64,000 bases of DNA from Parasphingopyxis sp. CP4. GTDB lineage: Bacteria > Pseudomonadota > Alphaproteobacteria > Sphingomonadales > Sphingomonadaceae. The translations under genes were made by a program, and so were the position numbers. Under the pieces are notes generated by a model. It did not search any database. It had not been told where the DNA came from and saw only the letters and a program-made list of their open reading frames with translations. The stretch lies in the NCBI RefSeq assembly GCF_013378055.1, contig NZ_CP051130.1:992001-1056000 (forward strand). Direction: 5' to 3'. Each line of letters starts with the position of its first letter. Position 1 is the first letter of the stretch. Shown here one piece after another: positions 21,501 to 30,851 of this stretch.

Positions 21501-22016
21501 TCGATGCTGGAAGATGCGATTGTCGCTGCCAAGGCTGGCGACATAGGCATCGATAGCAGTTCAACCGATTTCTCACCGCAGATTACTGTCGACGCGCCAA
21601 TCCTGATCCCTGATGATTATGTCCCTGATCTCGATCTGCGTATGGGCCTCTATCGCCGGATGAATGATCTCGAAAATCGCCAGGAGGTAGAAGCGTTCGC
21701 GGCAGAGTTGATCGATCGGTTCGGTGAGATCCCTGCTCCGACATCCAATCTGCTCAAGATCATCGAAACCAAGCTCAACGCCAAGGTCGCCAATGTGTCC
21801 AAGATCGATGTGGGGCCACGCGGCGCACTGGTCAGCTTCTTCCAGGACAGCGTACCAAACCCGGCCGGGCTGATTGACTATGTTGAGCGTCTGAAAGGTA
21901 CGGCAAAGCTGCGCCCAGACCACAAGATGGTCATCACGCGCAATTGGGGCGACCCGCAGGCGCGGCTTAACGCGGCTCTGCAGTTGTCGAAGGGACTGGC
22001 CAAGGCAGCCAGCTAA
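18558..22016 (+). CDS. mfd: Transcription-repair coupling factor Mfd
   Basis: The 1,152-residue translocase removes RNA polymerase stalled at DNA lesions and recruits UvrA. The N-terminal UvrB-like module contains PAWDCLPFDRASPS. The CarD/RID domain that binds RNA polymerase starts at about LSPGDLVVHSEHGIGRYEGL. The RecG-like motor has Walker A CGDVGFGKTEVAL, a DEEQHFGVVHKER motif, TATPIPRTLQMAMSGLRELS, and QLYQLRGRVGRSKERAYAYL. The C-terminal TRCF domain begins near DYVPDLDLRMGLYRRMND. Length is typical. It is coupled to sdhE upstream and converges with the EAL-domain gene, overlapping it by four bases. Confidence 0.98.
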   Translation: MTDIQKLLNTSEPVTLASTPAGFLPALMADIARAAAFQDRPAVYVAADDAGMRGLMDAAGYFAPELEVIAFPAWDCLPFDRASPSLRISAERLAALAALQRDTEKPRLVVTTINAVTQRTLTPFRIRQLVANLAPGERIDRDALTARLQANGYILVESVADAGEFAVRGGILDLFPSGAKAALRLDFFGDEIESIRRFDPADQRTTGRADRFTLLPASEALLDAENITRFRGQYRELFGATATGDPLYQAISEGRRLAGMEHWLPLFEDSLATVFDHLGDGAVIVRDSGSPAAAESRFEAIADYYRNRENVRTSDPGSYRPLTPETLYLSEAQWQNRISESPLHITSPYREPESATVIDLGVESARDFAPERKANANIYEAVVAHIAALRSQGKTVTLASYSVGARERLGGLLEEHGLPAAQMVDDWQSAQTADITLAVIPLDHGYAAQNIAVLTEQDMLGDRLRRRTRRRKDADAFFNELATLSPGDLVVHSEHGIGRYEGLMSIPVGNAPHDCVALEYAGGDKLYVPVENLDVLSRYGAHTEGVQLDKLGGEGWQRRKARMKDRIRAIAGDLIETAAARALRKADIAEPDSSYASFVDRFPYAETEDQDRAIDQVITDLGKGTPMDRLVCGDVGFGKTEVALRAAYVAAMAGMQVALVCPTTLLARQHFTNFTERFSGFPMKIGRLSRLVPTGEAKQTREGVADGSIDIVIGTHALLAKSIDFKRLGLVIVDEEQHFGVVHKERLKTLKSDVHVLTLTATPIPRTLQMAMSGLRELSVIQTPPIDRLAVRTYVMPWDPVVLREALLREHYRGGQSFFVAPRISDLPDLEEFLREEIPEVSFITAHGQMAPTMVEERMSAFYDKKYDILLSTTIVESGLDIPSANTLIIHRANQFGLSQLYQLRGRVGRSKERAYAYLTTPANRIVTEAAEKRLGVLSDLESLGAGFQLASHDLDQRGAGNLLGDEQSGHIKEVGFELYQSMLEDAIVAAKAGDIGIDSSSTDFSPQITVDAPILIPDDYVPDLDLRMGLYRRMNDLENRQEVEAFAAELIDRFGEIPAPTSNLLKIIETKLNAKVANVSKIDVGPRGALVSFFQDSVPNPAGLIDYVERLKGTAKLRPDHKMVITRNWGDPQARLNAALQLSKGLAKAAS

Positions 22017-24094
22017 TCGTCCTGAGAAACAAGCTTCGCGAGCTCGTCCGATGAAACCGGCGGCGCGAAAAGATACCCCTGATAGAGTTCGCACCCTTGC
22101 TCCGCGAGCAGTGCCAACTGCTCTTCGGTTTCCACGCCTTCGGCAATTACAGACAGGCCTAACGACCGCGCCATTTCGATTACGCCAGTGACGACAATGC
22201 GGTCCCGGGCGCTGCCGGTTATATCCTGACTGAGCCGACGGTCGATCTTGAGATAGTCCATAGGCAAGGACTTAAGATAGGCTAGGCTCGAATAGCCCGT
22301 CCCAAAATCGTCGATTGCGACGCGGAAGTCATCGGCGCGAAGCTCCGCCAGATGGTCAGCGGCGACGCCAAGATCTTCGATCAAACCGCTCTCTGTTACT
22401 TCTGCGGTCACAAGATTTCGGCTCAATGCTGCATCATCGACCATCGCGGCAAATCGCTGGACAAAGCCTTGTTCAGCCATATCCGCCGCCGTTACGTTAA
22501 TGGACACGCGCAGGTTGGCGCGGGCGTCATTCCAGCTGGCCGCGACCTCAACCGCCTTACGCTGAACATGGGTCGACAATTCGGTGAGATAGTCGGACCT
22601 TTCTGCGGCAGCGAACAATGCCACTGCACCAAGTTCGCCAAAGCCTGGATGTTGCCACCGCGCAAGTGCTTCCACTCCGATTACCTTGCCAGATGTAATC
22701 GATACCTGAGGCTGAAAAAGAATTTCGATTTCGTCCCGGTCCAGCGCCAGTCGAAGGTCAATCTCGAGTCGGCTGTCTCTGGCCGCTTCAATCTCTTCGT
22801 CGCGACCGAACACGCTGATTGCGCTGCCATCTGCGGACCGTGCATCGGCCAAGGCTACACTTGCGCGTCTCATAATCCCGGCAGCATTTGCATCCGTCTC
22901 TATGCTTGTAACAATGCCGCAACGCGCCTTCAGCCGGATAACCTGACCATCGGTAATAAACGGCTGCTCTATCACGCCATTTAACTGCTGTGCGACGAAT
23001 TCGGCTTCATCGAGCGAGACCCCCGGCGCAAGGCCAATAGCGAATTCGGCACCTGCCAACCTGGCAATCAACTTGTTGCGCATTGGCATTCCCATAACCA
23101 ATCGCTCAATGCGCCGCGCCATGCCCTGCAAGGCAGCATCGCCTATGGCACTGCCATAGGCTTGGTTGATCCGTTCAAATCGATGCAAGGACAGCAGGAT
23201 CAGTGCAAAATTTTGCTCAGCTTCTTCCTGCGCGCCAAGCTGTGTGTCCAGCCATCGATGCGCAGCCCGAACATCGCCAATACCGGTAAGATAATCTCGG
23301 TCGGCTGTAGATCGACTGGATGCTTCTTCATCGGGGAGCTCGACACGTCCGTCGACCTGATTGCCGGTCTCATCCAGAGCCAAATGGTGCACCATCCGGC
23401 TCGCTCCACCATTCGGGGTGTCGTGCGCAAAGGCTGTAGGCTCGCGATTGGCCAACAGTTTTTCAATCGCCCGCGCGGAATCTCCCTGTGCGTCGTCATC
23501 GAGCAGCTCGGCAAAGTTGGACCAAGGCATTGGCTCGCCCGGCCCACCCGGCAAACCAAGATGCGCATGAAGTGCCGGGGTTGGTGTGACCAGGCCTGTC
23601 GTTCGGTCATAACGCCAACCCAGTTCAGCGCCCATCGAAGGTGCGCGCTGAGCAGCCTGATGAAATCTACCGCCAACACGGACCGTATATCTGTCAGCAA
23701 ACCGCAGTGCCTGAACGAGTTCCTGTTCTCCAAACGGGCTCGCCAAATAATGCGTCGCTCCAGCGGCAAGTACGGAATCAATCCGATCAGTATCGGTTTT
23801 GGATATCAACACCAGCAACGCTGCGGCATTGGCTTCAACCGCTTCAGCCAGCAACTGGACCGCTTTTATTCCGTCATCAAACGCACCACGCGCGTCAACA
23901 ACTGCAATTCTGGCACCCGAAAGCGTAAACCGTCTTTCGGCTTTATCGAGCCGCCGTGCGGCGATCGGTGACCACCCCGCCCGCTCCGCAATGGCCGCCA
24001 TTTCGTTTCGCTGCCGAAAAGACAGCAGAAAGAGCGGGTTTCCGGTGGAAGATGCAAAAGTCGAAATATTGGGCCTCCCCGCCCGAGCGGCCAT
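22013..24094 (-). CDS. EAL-domain c-di-GMP phosphodiesterase with degenerate GGDEF and receiver-like N-terminus
   Basis: The 693-residue protein seems cytoplasmic. Residues of about 25-140 look like a response-regulator fold (LVLISKTDTDRIDSVLAAGATHYLASPF). A PAS-like stretch follows. A GGDEF domain at about 250-415 has the degenerate signature AGAEF (ARLAGAEFAIGL), so cyclase activity is unlikely. The C-terminal EAL domain is intact: GVEALARWQHP, then DDFGTGYSSLAYLKSLPMDY and LKIDRRLSQD, ending in EGVETEEQLALL. It should hydrolyse c-di-GMP, possibly with the GGDEF part sensing GTP. It stands alone between mfd and moaA. Confidence 0.88.
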   Translation of the reverse strand: MAARAGRPNISTFASSTGNPLFLLSFRQRNEMAAIAERAGWSPIAARRLDKAERRFTLSGARIAVVDARGAFDDGIKAVQLLAEAVEANAAALLVLISKTDTDRIDSVLAAGATHYLASPFGEQELVQALRFADRYTVRVGGRFHQAAQRAPSMGAELGWRYDRTTGLVTPTPALHAHLGLPGGPGEPMPWSNFAELLDDDAQGDSARAIEKLLANREPTAFAHDTPNGGASRMVHHLALDETGNQVDGRVELPDEEASSRSTADRDYLTGIGDVRAAHRWLDTQLGAQEEAEQNFALILLSLHRFERINQAYGSAIGDAALQGMARRIERLVMGMPMRNKLIARLAGAEFAIGLAPGVSLDEAEFVAQQLNGVIEQPFITDGQVIRLKARCGIVTSIETDANAAGIMRRASVALADARSADGSAISVFGRDEEIEAARDSRLEIDLRLALDRDEIEILFQPQVSITSGKVIGVEALARWQHPGFGELGAVALFAAAERSDYLTELSTHVQRKAVEVAASWNDARANLRVSINVTAADMAEQGFVQRFAAMVDDAALSRNLVTAEVTESGLIEDLGVAADHLAELRADDFRVAIDDFGTGYSSLAYLKSLPMDYLKIDRRLSQDITGSARDRIVVTGVIEMARSLGLSVIAEGVETEEQLALLAEQGCELYQGYLFAPPVSSDELAKLVSQDD

Positions 24095-24188
24095 CGATAG
24101 GCCAACTTCAGTCTATCCTACCCGAGTGTCGGCGCAATGATCCGATCCACACTTGCCCGCATCACTGCCCCGTTTTAGGGCATAGCAT

Positions 24189-25205
24189 ATGAATCCGGAC
24201 ACGATCCCACAGAATCGGCCACTTACGGACAGTTTTGGCCGACATGTCAGCTATTTGCGCATATCGGTGACCGATCGCTGCGACCTAAGGTGCCGCTATT
24301 GCATGTCCGAGAAGATGCAGTTCCTGCCGCGGAGCGAGATTCTGTCATTCGAAGAGATTGACCAGATCGCGACTGCGTTCATCGATCGTGGAGTCCGCAA
24401 GATCCGCCTTTCGGGCGGCGAACCGCTGGTTCGCAGAGGCGTTCTCGACTTGGTAGATATGCTGGGACGCCATCTCGACAGTGGCAATCTCGACGAACTG
24501 ACGATGACAACAAACGCGTCGCGCTTGGCAGAATTCGCTGAGCGATTGGTGGATGCCGGTGTTAGGCGCGTCAATGTGAGTCTCGATACTCTTGATTCCG
24601 AAACCTTTCGCTACATCACGCGCTGGGGCGACCTCGACAAAACTTTGCAGGGCATAGCCGCCGCAAAATCGGCTGGCCTGAAGGTGAAGATCAATATGGT
24701 CGGCTTGAAAGGCCTGAACGACGACCAGATTGTCCCAATGATGCGCTGGTGCGCCGATCAAGGCCACGACCTGACGCTGATCGAAACAATGCCGCTAGGT
24801 CAGATCGACGATGATCGGCAAGATCGGTATCTCCCGCTTGATAGTGTGCAGCGTCAGCTAGAAAATCAATTCTCGCTCAACCCTCTGGCCGAACGGACCG
24901 GCGGACCGGCCCGTTATTGGCAGGTTGAGCAACTCGGTTTGAAACTGGGCCTTATCACGCCCTTGACGAATAATTTCTGCGACGGCTGCAATCGCGTTCG
25001 GATCACTGTGTCTGGGAAGATCTATATGTGCCTTGGACATGACGATAATCTCGATTTGCGCACAGCCCTGCGCAAGGGCGGTCGCGAGGCGCTGGACGCA
25101 CTGCTTGATCGCGCGATGCTCATGAAGCCTAAACGTCATGATTTCGCCATTGGAAGCGATTCGAGGCCATCGGTTGAGCGGCATATGAGCGTAACCGGCG
25201 GATGA
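24189..25205 (+). CDS. moaA: GTP 3',8-cyclase MoaA (molybdenum cofactor biosynthesis)
   Basis: The 338-residue radical-SAM enzyme converts GTP into 3',8-cyclo-GTP, the first step of molybdopterin synthesis. The SAM-cluster motif is CDLRCRYCMSE (CxxxCxxC) near residue 32. The C-terminal second [4Fe-4S] cluster motif is FCDGCNRVRITVSGKIYMC. The protein ends in Gly-Gly, the conserved tail needed for catalysis. Its stop overlaps the nadK start by four bases (ATGA). No other moa gene is nearby. Confidence 0.97.
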   Translation: MNPDTIPQNRPLTDSFGRHVSYLRISVTDRCDLRCRYCMSEKMQFLPRSEILSFEEIDQIATAFIDRGVRKIRLSGGEPLVRRGVLDLVDMLGRHLDSGNLDELTMTTNASRLAEFAERLVDAGVRRVNVSLDTLDSETFRYITRWGDLDKTLQGIAAAKSAGLKVKINMVGLKGLNDDQIVPMMRWCADQGHDLTLIETMPLGQIDDDRQDRYLPLDSVQRQLENQFSLNPLAERTGGPARYWQVEQLGLKLGLITPLTNNFCDGCNRVRITVSGKIYMCLGHDDNLDLRTALRKGGREALDALLDRAMLMKPKRHDFAIGSDSRPSVERHMSVTGG

Positions 25206-25978
25206 CGATCGATAGCAAATATGCGCTCGTCGCCTCGCCGACAGAAGAAGCCCAGACCGCAGAAGCCGCCCTGCGCGAACGGCACAGCTTTGCCGACATG
25301 GCTGACGCTGAGGCCGCGATTGTCCTGGGCGGTGACGGTTTCATGCTGCAGACACTGCATCAAATGCTTTCAGAACGTCGGATCCTTCCGGTGTTCGGCA
25401 TGAACCTCGGTACTGTCGGTTTCCTGATGAACGAATGGCGGCCCGATGGGCTCGAAGAGCGATTGTCTAAAGCCAAGTCCTTTACAGTGATGCCATTGCG
25501 AATGGATGCGGTGACGGTAGAGGGTGAAACGGTTTCCAGTCCCGCGATCAACGAAGTCTCGCTGCTCAGGGAAACCCGCCAGACGGCAAAGCTCGAAGTG
25601 ATGGCAGGCGATAATGTCGTCATTGAAGAACTGGTCTGTGACGGCGTGATTGTCGCCACACCGGCCGGATCGACGGCATATAACCTGTCTGCCCGCGGTC
25701 CGATCCTGCCGATGGGATCGAACATGGTGGCGTTGACACCGATCAGCCCGTTTCGTCCGCGGCGCTGGCGAGGCGCCATTTTGCCGGACAATACGCGGAT
25801 CGCTTTTCGCGTGCTCGAACCGCTGAAACGCCCGGTCAGCGCGGTTGCGGACCAACGCGAAGTACGCGATGTGGCGACCGTTGAGGTCCGTTTGGACGCC
25901 AGCCTCGCCCTGACATTAATGTTTGATCCCGAACACGCACTCGACGAACGGATCGCCCGCGAACAATTCATCGTCTGA
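25202..25978 (+). CDS. nadK: NAD kinase
   Basis: The 258-residue enzyme phosphorylates NAD to NADP. It shows the GGDG motif in VLGGDGFMLQTLHQ at about residue 43, then FGMNLGTVGFLMNEW, and the glycine-rich TPAGSTAYNLSARGPILP. The family length of about 255-260 residues for alphaproteobacteria fits. Translation is coupled to moaA by the four-base overlap. tRNA-Asn follows 85 bp downstream. Confidence 0.96.
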   Translation: MTIDSKYALVASPTEEAQTAEAALRERHSFADMADAEAAIVLGGDGFMLQTLHQMLSERRILPVFGMNLGTVGFLMNEWRPDGLEERLSKAKSFTVMPLRMDAVTVEGETVSSPAINEVSLLRETRQTAKLEVMAGDNVVIEELVCDGVIVATPAGSTAYNLSARGPILPMGSNMVALTPISPFRPRRWRGAILPDNTRIAFRVLEPLKRPVSAVADQREVRDVATVEVRLDASLALTLMFDPEHALDERIAREQFIV

Positions 25979-25983
25979 GACGC

Positions 25984-26012
25984 TTGCATCGCCCCATAAA
26001 GCGTTGCTATAG
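25984..26012 (+). promoter_or_regulatory. Sigma-70 type promoter for tRNA-Asn
   Basis: TTGCAT at 25984-25989 and CTATAG at 26007-26012 are separated by 17 bases, close to the alphaproteobacterial consensus TTGACA-17-CTATAT. The GC-rich GCGCGCC just after the -10 element is typical of stringently controlled stable-RNA promoters. It is about 50 bp before the mature tRNA 5' end. Confidence 0.7.
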
Positions 26013-26063
26013 GCGCGCCTCTGCCAGACGATCCGTGAATCGCGAGGCAGGTTTCAAGGGCAT

Positions 26064-26138
26064 TCCCCGGTAGCTCAGTGGTAGAGCAATCGGCTGTTAA
26101 CCGATCGGTCGTCTGTTCGAATCAGACCCGGGGAGCCA
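26064..26138 (+). tRNA. tRNA-Asn (anticodon GTT)
   Basis: The 75-nt sequence folds as a cloverleaf with acceptor arms TCCCCGG and CCGGGGA, a D arm with GCTC..GAGC, and an anticodon stem ATCGG/CCGAT enclosing CTGTTAA with anticodon GTT. The T arm is GTCTG-TTCGAAT-CAGAC, and discriminator G precedes an encoded CCA at 26136-26138. It reads AAC and AAU codons. It has its own promoter upstream, and the cyclase gene ends convergently 8 bp downstream. I see no attachment-site duplication at its 3' end. Confidence 0.97.
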
Positions 26139-26146
26139 CCCTTTCC

Positions 26147-27925
26147 TTACAGATCGAGATTACGCCGGCTGAGCTTGTACATCGCAAGCGTGCCATAATT
26201 CTTTGCGAGCTGTACCCGGCCAACATAGTGCGTTCCAAATGGCCGATCCGACTCCAACGATAATATCGCTGCAAATGCTTCGGTCGCATAGACTTCGCCG
26301 GTCGGCGTTACCGGTTCGATCCGGGCAGTTCGCGTAACCTCCGTGCCAAAGAATGTCGTCCGCATCATTACTGCATCATGGCCGCGATAGATCGGACCGT
26401 GATGGACCCCGATACGCATCCCACAATTCCCGCCGGCACATTCCTGCAACAGGTCGGGAATTTCGGCAAACTGAGTTTGTAGTTTCAGGACGATTTCAGC
26501 CGCATCTTTTGGTGTCGAAACAACGGCGTAAAGCGCATCGCCCCAGCTGTTACGGTAGAGAATCTTATCACCATATTCGTCTAGCACTTTGCCCGCCCGT
26601 CCAAAGATATCGCGCGCAAACAGCGGCAGGGCCGCTTCCGACAGTTTCGAGAAACCGGCAAAGTCCGCAAAGATCATCGAATGTGCGACGCGCGTAACCC
26701 CTTCAGGCATTGAGATTTCTGGCGGCCGATCAAGATTGCGATCGATCTCACTTGGATCAATGATCCTGCTTTCATGGCCGAGACTGTTCCACGTCGAAAC
26801 GTCGCTATTGGTGCCGACAGGCAGCGCGTTGTCTTCAGTCTGAGCAATCGCTAGCTGCACGGCGCTTGTCCGCAAATGCCTGGCCCGCATCCGTGCAAGG
26901 CCCATTGCAACGGCCGAGCCATAGCTGAACATATTGGGGTCACCTATATAGCTCATATCAGTCGCAAAGCTGACGCTGGTCGCCCGCTCCATGCATTTCT
27001 CAAATCGGGGCACCCAGTCTTCGCCACCTGGGCGAACAGATTGAGTGATGAAATCCTCGCGCTCAAATGGCAGGACGACGTGCAGCTCTAACCCGCGCCG
27101 GATTACGGCTTCTGCAACCAATATGTCAGCACCGCAGGCAAGAGCGCCATAGGCCGTATCCGGTTCAAGCTCATCCAACGCCGCATCTATTTGGGCCGTC
27201 AAAGCCTCCTCGGCTTTAAGGTCGGCACGAAACATATGGCCGGTGAAAACCAATACCGGCGAGGGGCGGAGCACCTCGATTATCGGTGCAATAATTTCTG
27301 CCATGTCCGGCACAATTTTTGCGATCAACATCATTTGCCGGAATGTCGACGCCTTGGATCCCACACTCGCATCTGACCAGCGCACCGCCGCCGATATTGC
27401 ATCCAACGCATCCTCACCACGGCCGAGCAATATATTGGCTTCAGCCGCCGTCGCGGTGGCGTAGAATCCCGTCGGTTTTGCTACTGCAGGATCGTCGAGG
27501 ATTTTCTCGGCCAGCTCTTCAGCCGATACCCGATCTCCGGCGAGAAGCGCCGTCGTGGCGGCATTGATGCCGGTAAAATAGCTTTCGCGATTTTCGTAAA
27601 CTTCGCGATAAGCACGGCTTGCCTCAGCAAACAACTCCGCCTGATCTCTGGCTTTTGCTGTTTCAGCCAGATCTTTCTTAAGGCGTCCCAAAAGCGCCAG
27701 AATATCGTCATCATCGATATCGCCAAGCCCCGCCTTGTCATAATAATCCAGCGCCATATTCGTGTCGCCCATACGCGCAAGGGCGAGCGTCGCGATATAG
27801 GCAAGGCGTGGCCTTTGCTGGCCCTCCGCCTCGGCGGAAATGGCGATATCATATGCCTCGAGATTATCGCCGCGCGACAGCGCGTCGTCCGCAAGAACGA
27901 CCGGATCGGCGGCCGTCGTCATCAT
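26147..27925 (-). CDS. TPR + SLOG-like + class III adenylate/guanylate cyclase fusion protein
   Basis: The 592-residue soluble protein has three parts. Residues 1-215 are helical TPR-like repeats of the TRAFs-binding/TPR-S type. Residues 222-355 look like a Rossmannoid SLOG nucleotide-sensor fold, with VLVFTGHMFRA, ACGADILVAEAVIRRGLELHVVLPF and a terminal FSYGSAVAMGLA helix. Residues of about 410-592 form a class III cyclase domain. The metal-binding Asp421 (IFADFAGFSK) and Asp463 (SWGDALYA) are present. The purine-selecting Lys is replaced by Asn459, and the transition-state Asn by Thr531 (EVTRTARIE, Arg kept). The start is the ATG at 27925 or the next codon, 37 bp after the secA stop. It is probably co-transcribed with secA. 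The product nucleotide is uncertain. Confidence 0.8.
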   Translation of the reverse strand: MMTTAADPVVLADDALSRGDNLEAYDIAISAEAEGQQRPRLAYIATLALARMGDTNMALDYYDKAGLGDIDDDDILALLGRLKKDLAETAKARDQAELFAEASRAYREVYENRESYFTGINAATTALLAGDRVSAEELAEKILDDPAVAKPTGFYATATAAEANILLGRGEDALDAISAAVRWSDASVGSKASTFRQMMLIAKIVPDMAEIIAPIIEVLRPSPVLVFTGHMFRADLKAEEALTAQIDAALDELEPDTAYGALACGADILVAEAVIRRGLELHVVLPFEREDFITQSVRPGGEDWVPRFEKCMERATSVSFATDMSYIGDPNMFSYGSAVAMGLARMRARHLRTSAVQLAIAQTEDNALPVGTNSDVSTWNSLGHESRIIDPSEIDRNLDRPPEISMPEGVTRVAHSMIFADFAGFSKLSEAALPLFARDIFGRAGKVLDEYGDKILYRNSWGDALYAVVSTPKDAAEIVLKLQTQFAEIPDLLQECAGGNCGMRIGVHHGPIYRGHDAVMMRTTFFGTEVTRTARIEPVTPTGEVYATEAFAAILSLESDRPFGTHYVGRVQLAKNYGTLAMYKLSRRNLDL

Positions 27926-27962
27926 ATGCGTGGCCGCCGAATATGTGCCAGATGAGCAGCGC

Positions 27963-30710
27963 CTATTTGAGCGCTCCGTGACAATGTTTGTATTTGCGTC
28001 CCGAGCCACATGGGCACGGCGCATTGCGGCTAACTTTGCCTTTCCAATCCTCAGGATTGCCGGCAGCTAGCTCGTCCAAGCGTGGAGCGCCTGTTTGGCG
28101 TGGCGGTAGTTTGGATGTCACCAATCCCAAATCGCCCCCATCGATGTCAGCACTGTTATCTTCACCTGTCAGCGGATCGATGTGGGTGGTGATGAAGTCT
28201 GGCAGATCCGGCAATGGCGGCGGTTCGGCGGGTGTAAACCGCGCGAATGCCAAAGTCTTGGTCACCTCCTCGCGAATATTCACCAGCATCTGCTGGAACA
28301 TCATGAAGGCTTCGCGCTTATACTCGTCAATCGGTTTCTTCTGCGCATAGGACCGCAGGTTCACGACCTGGCGAAGCGCATCCAGAGTGGAGAGATGTTC
28401 TTTCCACTGGATATCGAGATTCTGCAGCAGGATGCTCTTTTCAACCTCAACCCAGTCAGGAGCCGGAATGTCCTTGGACTTATCGTCGACCTGACGGTCG
28501 GTGAGTTCTAACAGCCGCTCTTCAAGAAGATCGGGAGCCACTTCCTCTTCGCGCATCCAATCGTCGAACGGCGGTTGCATTCCCAGAAGATCATCAACCG
28601 TCTTCTTCAGGCCCTCTACGTCCCATTGCTCAGGATAGGTGCCATGCGGGCAGTGATCGGCCACAATGCCATTCACTGTCTCCTGACGCATATCGACAAC
28701 GATATCATCAACATCCTCGGCATCCATGATGTCACCACGCTGCTGATAAATGACCTTGCGCTGGTCATTCATCACGTCATCATATTCGACGACCTGTTTG
28801 CGGATATCATAGTTGCGCGCTTCGACTTTTTTCTGCGCGGTCTCGATCGCCTTGGCTACCCACGGGCTAACAATCGCCTCGCCCTCTTCGAGATTGCTGC
28901 GAACCATTTTGGCAAACATTGTCTGCGGGCCGAAGATACGCAGCAGGTCATCATCGAGTGAAAGATAGAAACGCGACAGACCTGGGTCACCCTGTCGTCC
29001 CGAGCGACCACGGAGCTGGTTGTCGATCCGGCGGCTCTCATGGCGTTCGGTCGCGAGAACAAACAGGCCGCCAGCGGCTTTCACCCGCTCTTTCTCTTCG
29101 CTCACTTCTTTGGTGATGCGCTCAATCGCAGCGTCGCGCTCCGACCCCTCTTCCATATCGGAAAGTTCGTCTTCAATCCGGAATTCAACATTACCGCCAA
29201 GCTGAATATCGGTGCCACGACCCGCCATATTTGTCGCGATAGTGACCGCACCGGTGCGTCCGGCTTGCGCAACAATATGGGCTTCGCGCTCATGATGTCG
29301 TGCATTAAGAACGGCGTGCTCAACCTTCTCTTTATTCAGAAACTCCGACAAGAGCTCGGATTTTTCGATTGAAACCGTACCGACCAGAACCGGCTGTCCG
29401 CGTTCAGCCGCCTCGCCAATAGCCTTGGCAATTGCCGCAAACTTATCCATCTCATCTTTGTAGAATTCGTCGGTATCGTCGATGCGCTGGATCGGGACAT
29501 TGGTCGGGATCGTCGTCACATTCATTTGATAGATATCGAAAAACTCCGGCGCTTCGGTCAGCGCGGTACCGGTCATACCAGCGAGTTTGGGATACATCCG
29601 GAAATAGTTCTGGAAGGTGATTGACGCCAAAGTCTGGTTTTCCGGCTTGATCGGCACGCCTTCTTTGGCTTCAACAGCTTGGTGGAGACCATCTGACCAG
29701 CGTCGTCCGTCCATCATGCGGCCGGTAAACTCGTCGATGATTACGATCTCATCATTCTTGACGAGATACTCCTTGTCGCGCTTCTGCAGCGTGTTGGCGC
29801 GGAGAGCCTGTTGCAAATGGTGAACGACGAGCGTGTTCTCATAATCATAGAGATTGGCACCTTCGAGCAGTCCCGCCTCTTCAAGCAGTCGCTCGGCTTT
29901 TTCAGTACCGTCTTCGGTGAGGGTTACAGCACGCTGCTTTTCATCGAGCTCATAATCGTCTTCGACGAGCTTCTTCACGACAGCGTCAACGCCGATATAC
30001 AGCTCAGATTTATCTTCGGTCGGACCAGAGATGATGAGCGGTGTCCGCGCCTCATCGATCAAGATAGAATCCACCTCATCGACGATCGAGAAATTGAACG
30101 GGCGGTGGACCATCTGCGTGCGCGAATATTTCATGTTATCGCGCAGATAATCGAAACCATATTCGTTGTTCGTGCCGTAAGTGATGTCCGCTGCATAGGC
30201 AGCACGGCGCTCTTCTTCCGGCAAGTTCGGGACGATCACGCCAACTTCCATGCCGAGGAAATTATAGACCTGTCCCATCCATTCCGCGTCGCGGCGAGCC
30301 AGATAGTCGTTGACCGTGACGACATGAACGCCCTTGCCTTCCAAGGCGTTCAGATAGCAGGGCAGCGTCGCGACGAGCGTTTTACCCTCGCCAGTTGCCA
30401 TCTCTGCAATCTCGCCACGGTGGAGCACAATTCCACCCAGCATCTGCACATCATAGTGCCGCTGGCCGAGTGTGCGTACGGCTGCTTCGCGCACGGTTGC
30501 AAAGGCCTCGGGTAGGATATCCTCAAGCGTCGCACCGGCGGCAAGGAGATCCTTCAATTTTGGCGTTTGGGCCTTGAGTTGATCATCGTTGAGAGCCTGA
30601 ATCTCGGGCTCTAGCGCATTGATCTGCGCGACGATCTTTTCGAGCTTTTTGATGTACCGATCATTGCTCGATCCGAATATCGATTTGGCAATACCGCCAA
30701 ACATGGGCAT
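27963..30710 (-). CDS. secA: Protein translocase ATPase SecA
   Basis: The 915-residue motor drives preproteins through SecYEG using ATP. It has Walker A in [14 protein letters not shown], the DEVD box in [20 protein letters not shown], the second nucleotide-binding fold with [18 protein letters not shown], and the C-terminal zinc-binding tail [17 protein letters not shown] that contacts SecB. Length and order are normal. It is divergent from argJ across 141 bp. A cyclase fusion gene follows 37 bp downstream on the same strand. Confidence 0.98.
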   Translation of the reverse strand: MPMFGGIAKSIFGSSNDRYIKKLEKIVAQINALEPEIQALNDDQLKAQTPKLKDLLAAGATLEDILPEAFATVREAAVRTLGQRHYDVQMLGGIVLHRGEIAEMATGEGKTLVATLPCYLNALEGKGVHVVTVNDYLARRDAEWMGQVYNFLGMEVGVIVPNLPEEERRAAYAADITYGTNNEYGFDYLRDNMKYSRTQMVHRPFNFSIVDEVDSILIDEARTPLIISGPTEDKSELYIGVDAVVKKLVEDDYELDEKQRAVTLTEDGTEKAERLLEEAGLLEGANLYDYENTLVVHHLQQALRANTLQKRDKEYLVKNDEIVIIDEFTGRMMDGRRWSDGLHQAVEAKEGVPIKPENQTLASITFQNYFRMYPKLAGMTGTALTEAPEFFDIYQMNVTTIPTNVPIQRIDDTDEFYKDEMDKFAAIAKAIGEAAERGQPVLVGTVSIEKSELLSEFLNKEKVEHAVLNARHHEREAHIVAQAGRTGAVTIATNMAGRGTDIQLGGNVEFRIEDELSDMEEGSERDAAIERITKEVSEEKERVKAAGGLFVLATERHESRRIDNQLRGRSGRQGDPGLSRFYLSLDDDLLRIFGPQTMFAKMVRSNLEEGEAIVSPWVAKAIETAQKKVEARNYDIRKQVVEYDDVMNDQRKVIYQQRGDIMDAEDVDDIVVDMRQETVNGIVADHCPHGTYPEQWDVEGLKKTVDDLLGMQPPFDDWMREEEVAPDLLEERLLELTDRQVDDKSKDIPAPDWVEVEKSILLQNLDIQWKEHLSTLDALRQVVNLRSYAQKKPIDEYKREAFMMFQQMLVNIREEVTKTLAFARFTPAEPPPLPDLPDFITTHIDPLTGEDNSADIDGGDLGLVTSKLPPRQTGAPRLDELAAGNPEDWKGKVSRNAPCPCGSGRKYKHCHGALK

Positions 30711-30775
30711 TCCTGACTATTTATGTTGGGAGGGCCATGTGAAACGGCCTGAAATCCCCGAAAACCTAGGCGCGC

Positions 30776-30804
30776 GATGTAGGGATCGGGGGGAGGATAG
30801 TCAA
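30776..30804 (-). promoter_or_regulatory. Candidate sigma-70 promoter for secA
   Basis: On the minus strand, TTGACT (30804-30799) and TACATC (30781-30776) are separated by 17 bases. Transcription would start about 60 bases before the secA ATG. The assignment rests on spacing and a good -35 element only. Confidence 0.45.
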
Positions 30805-30851
30805 TTGGATGGTGACGCGTTAAGGCAAGCCAAAATCACGGAAACCTTGTC

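Noticed and set aside
26064-26138. tRNA-Asn as an integration site for a mobile island
   Set aside because: No duplicated tRNA 3' end, integrase gene or change in base composition is seen nearby; the next gene is linked to secA.
30711-30851. A missing gene (such as a SurA-like isomerase) between secA and argJ
   Set aside because: The 141-bp gap has no open frame or remnant; it holds only the divergent promoters.
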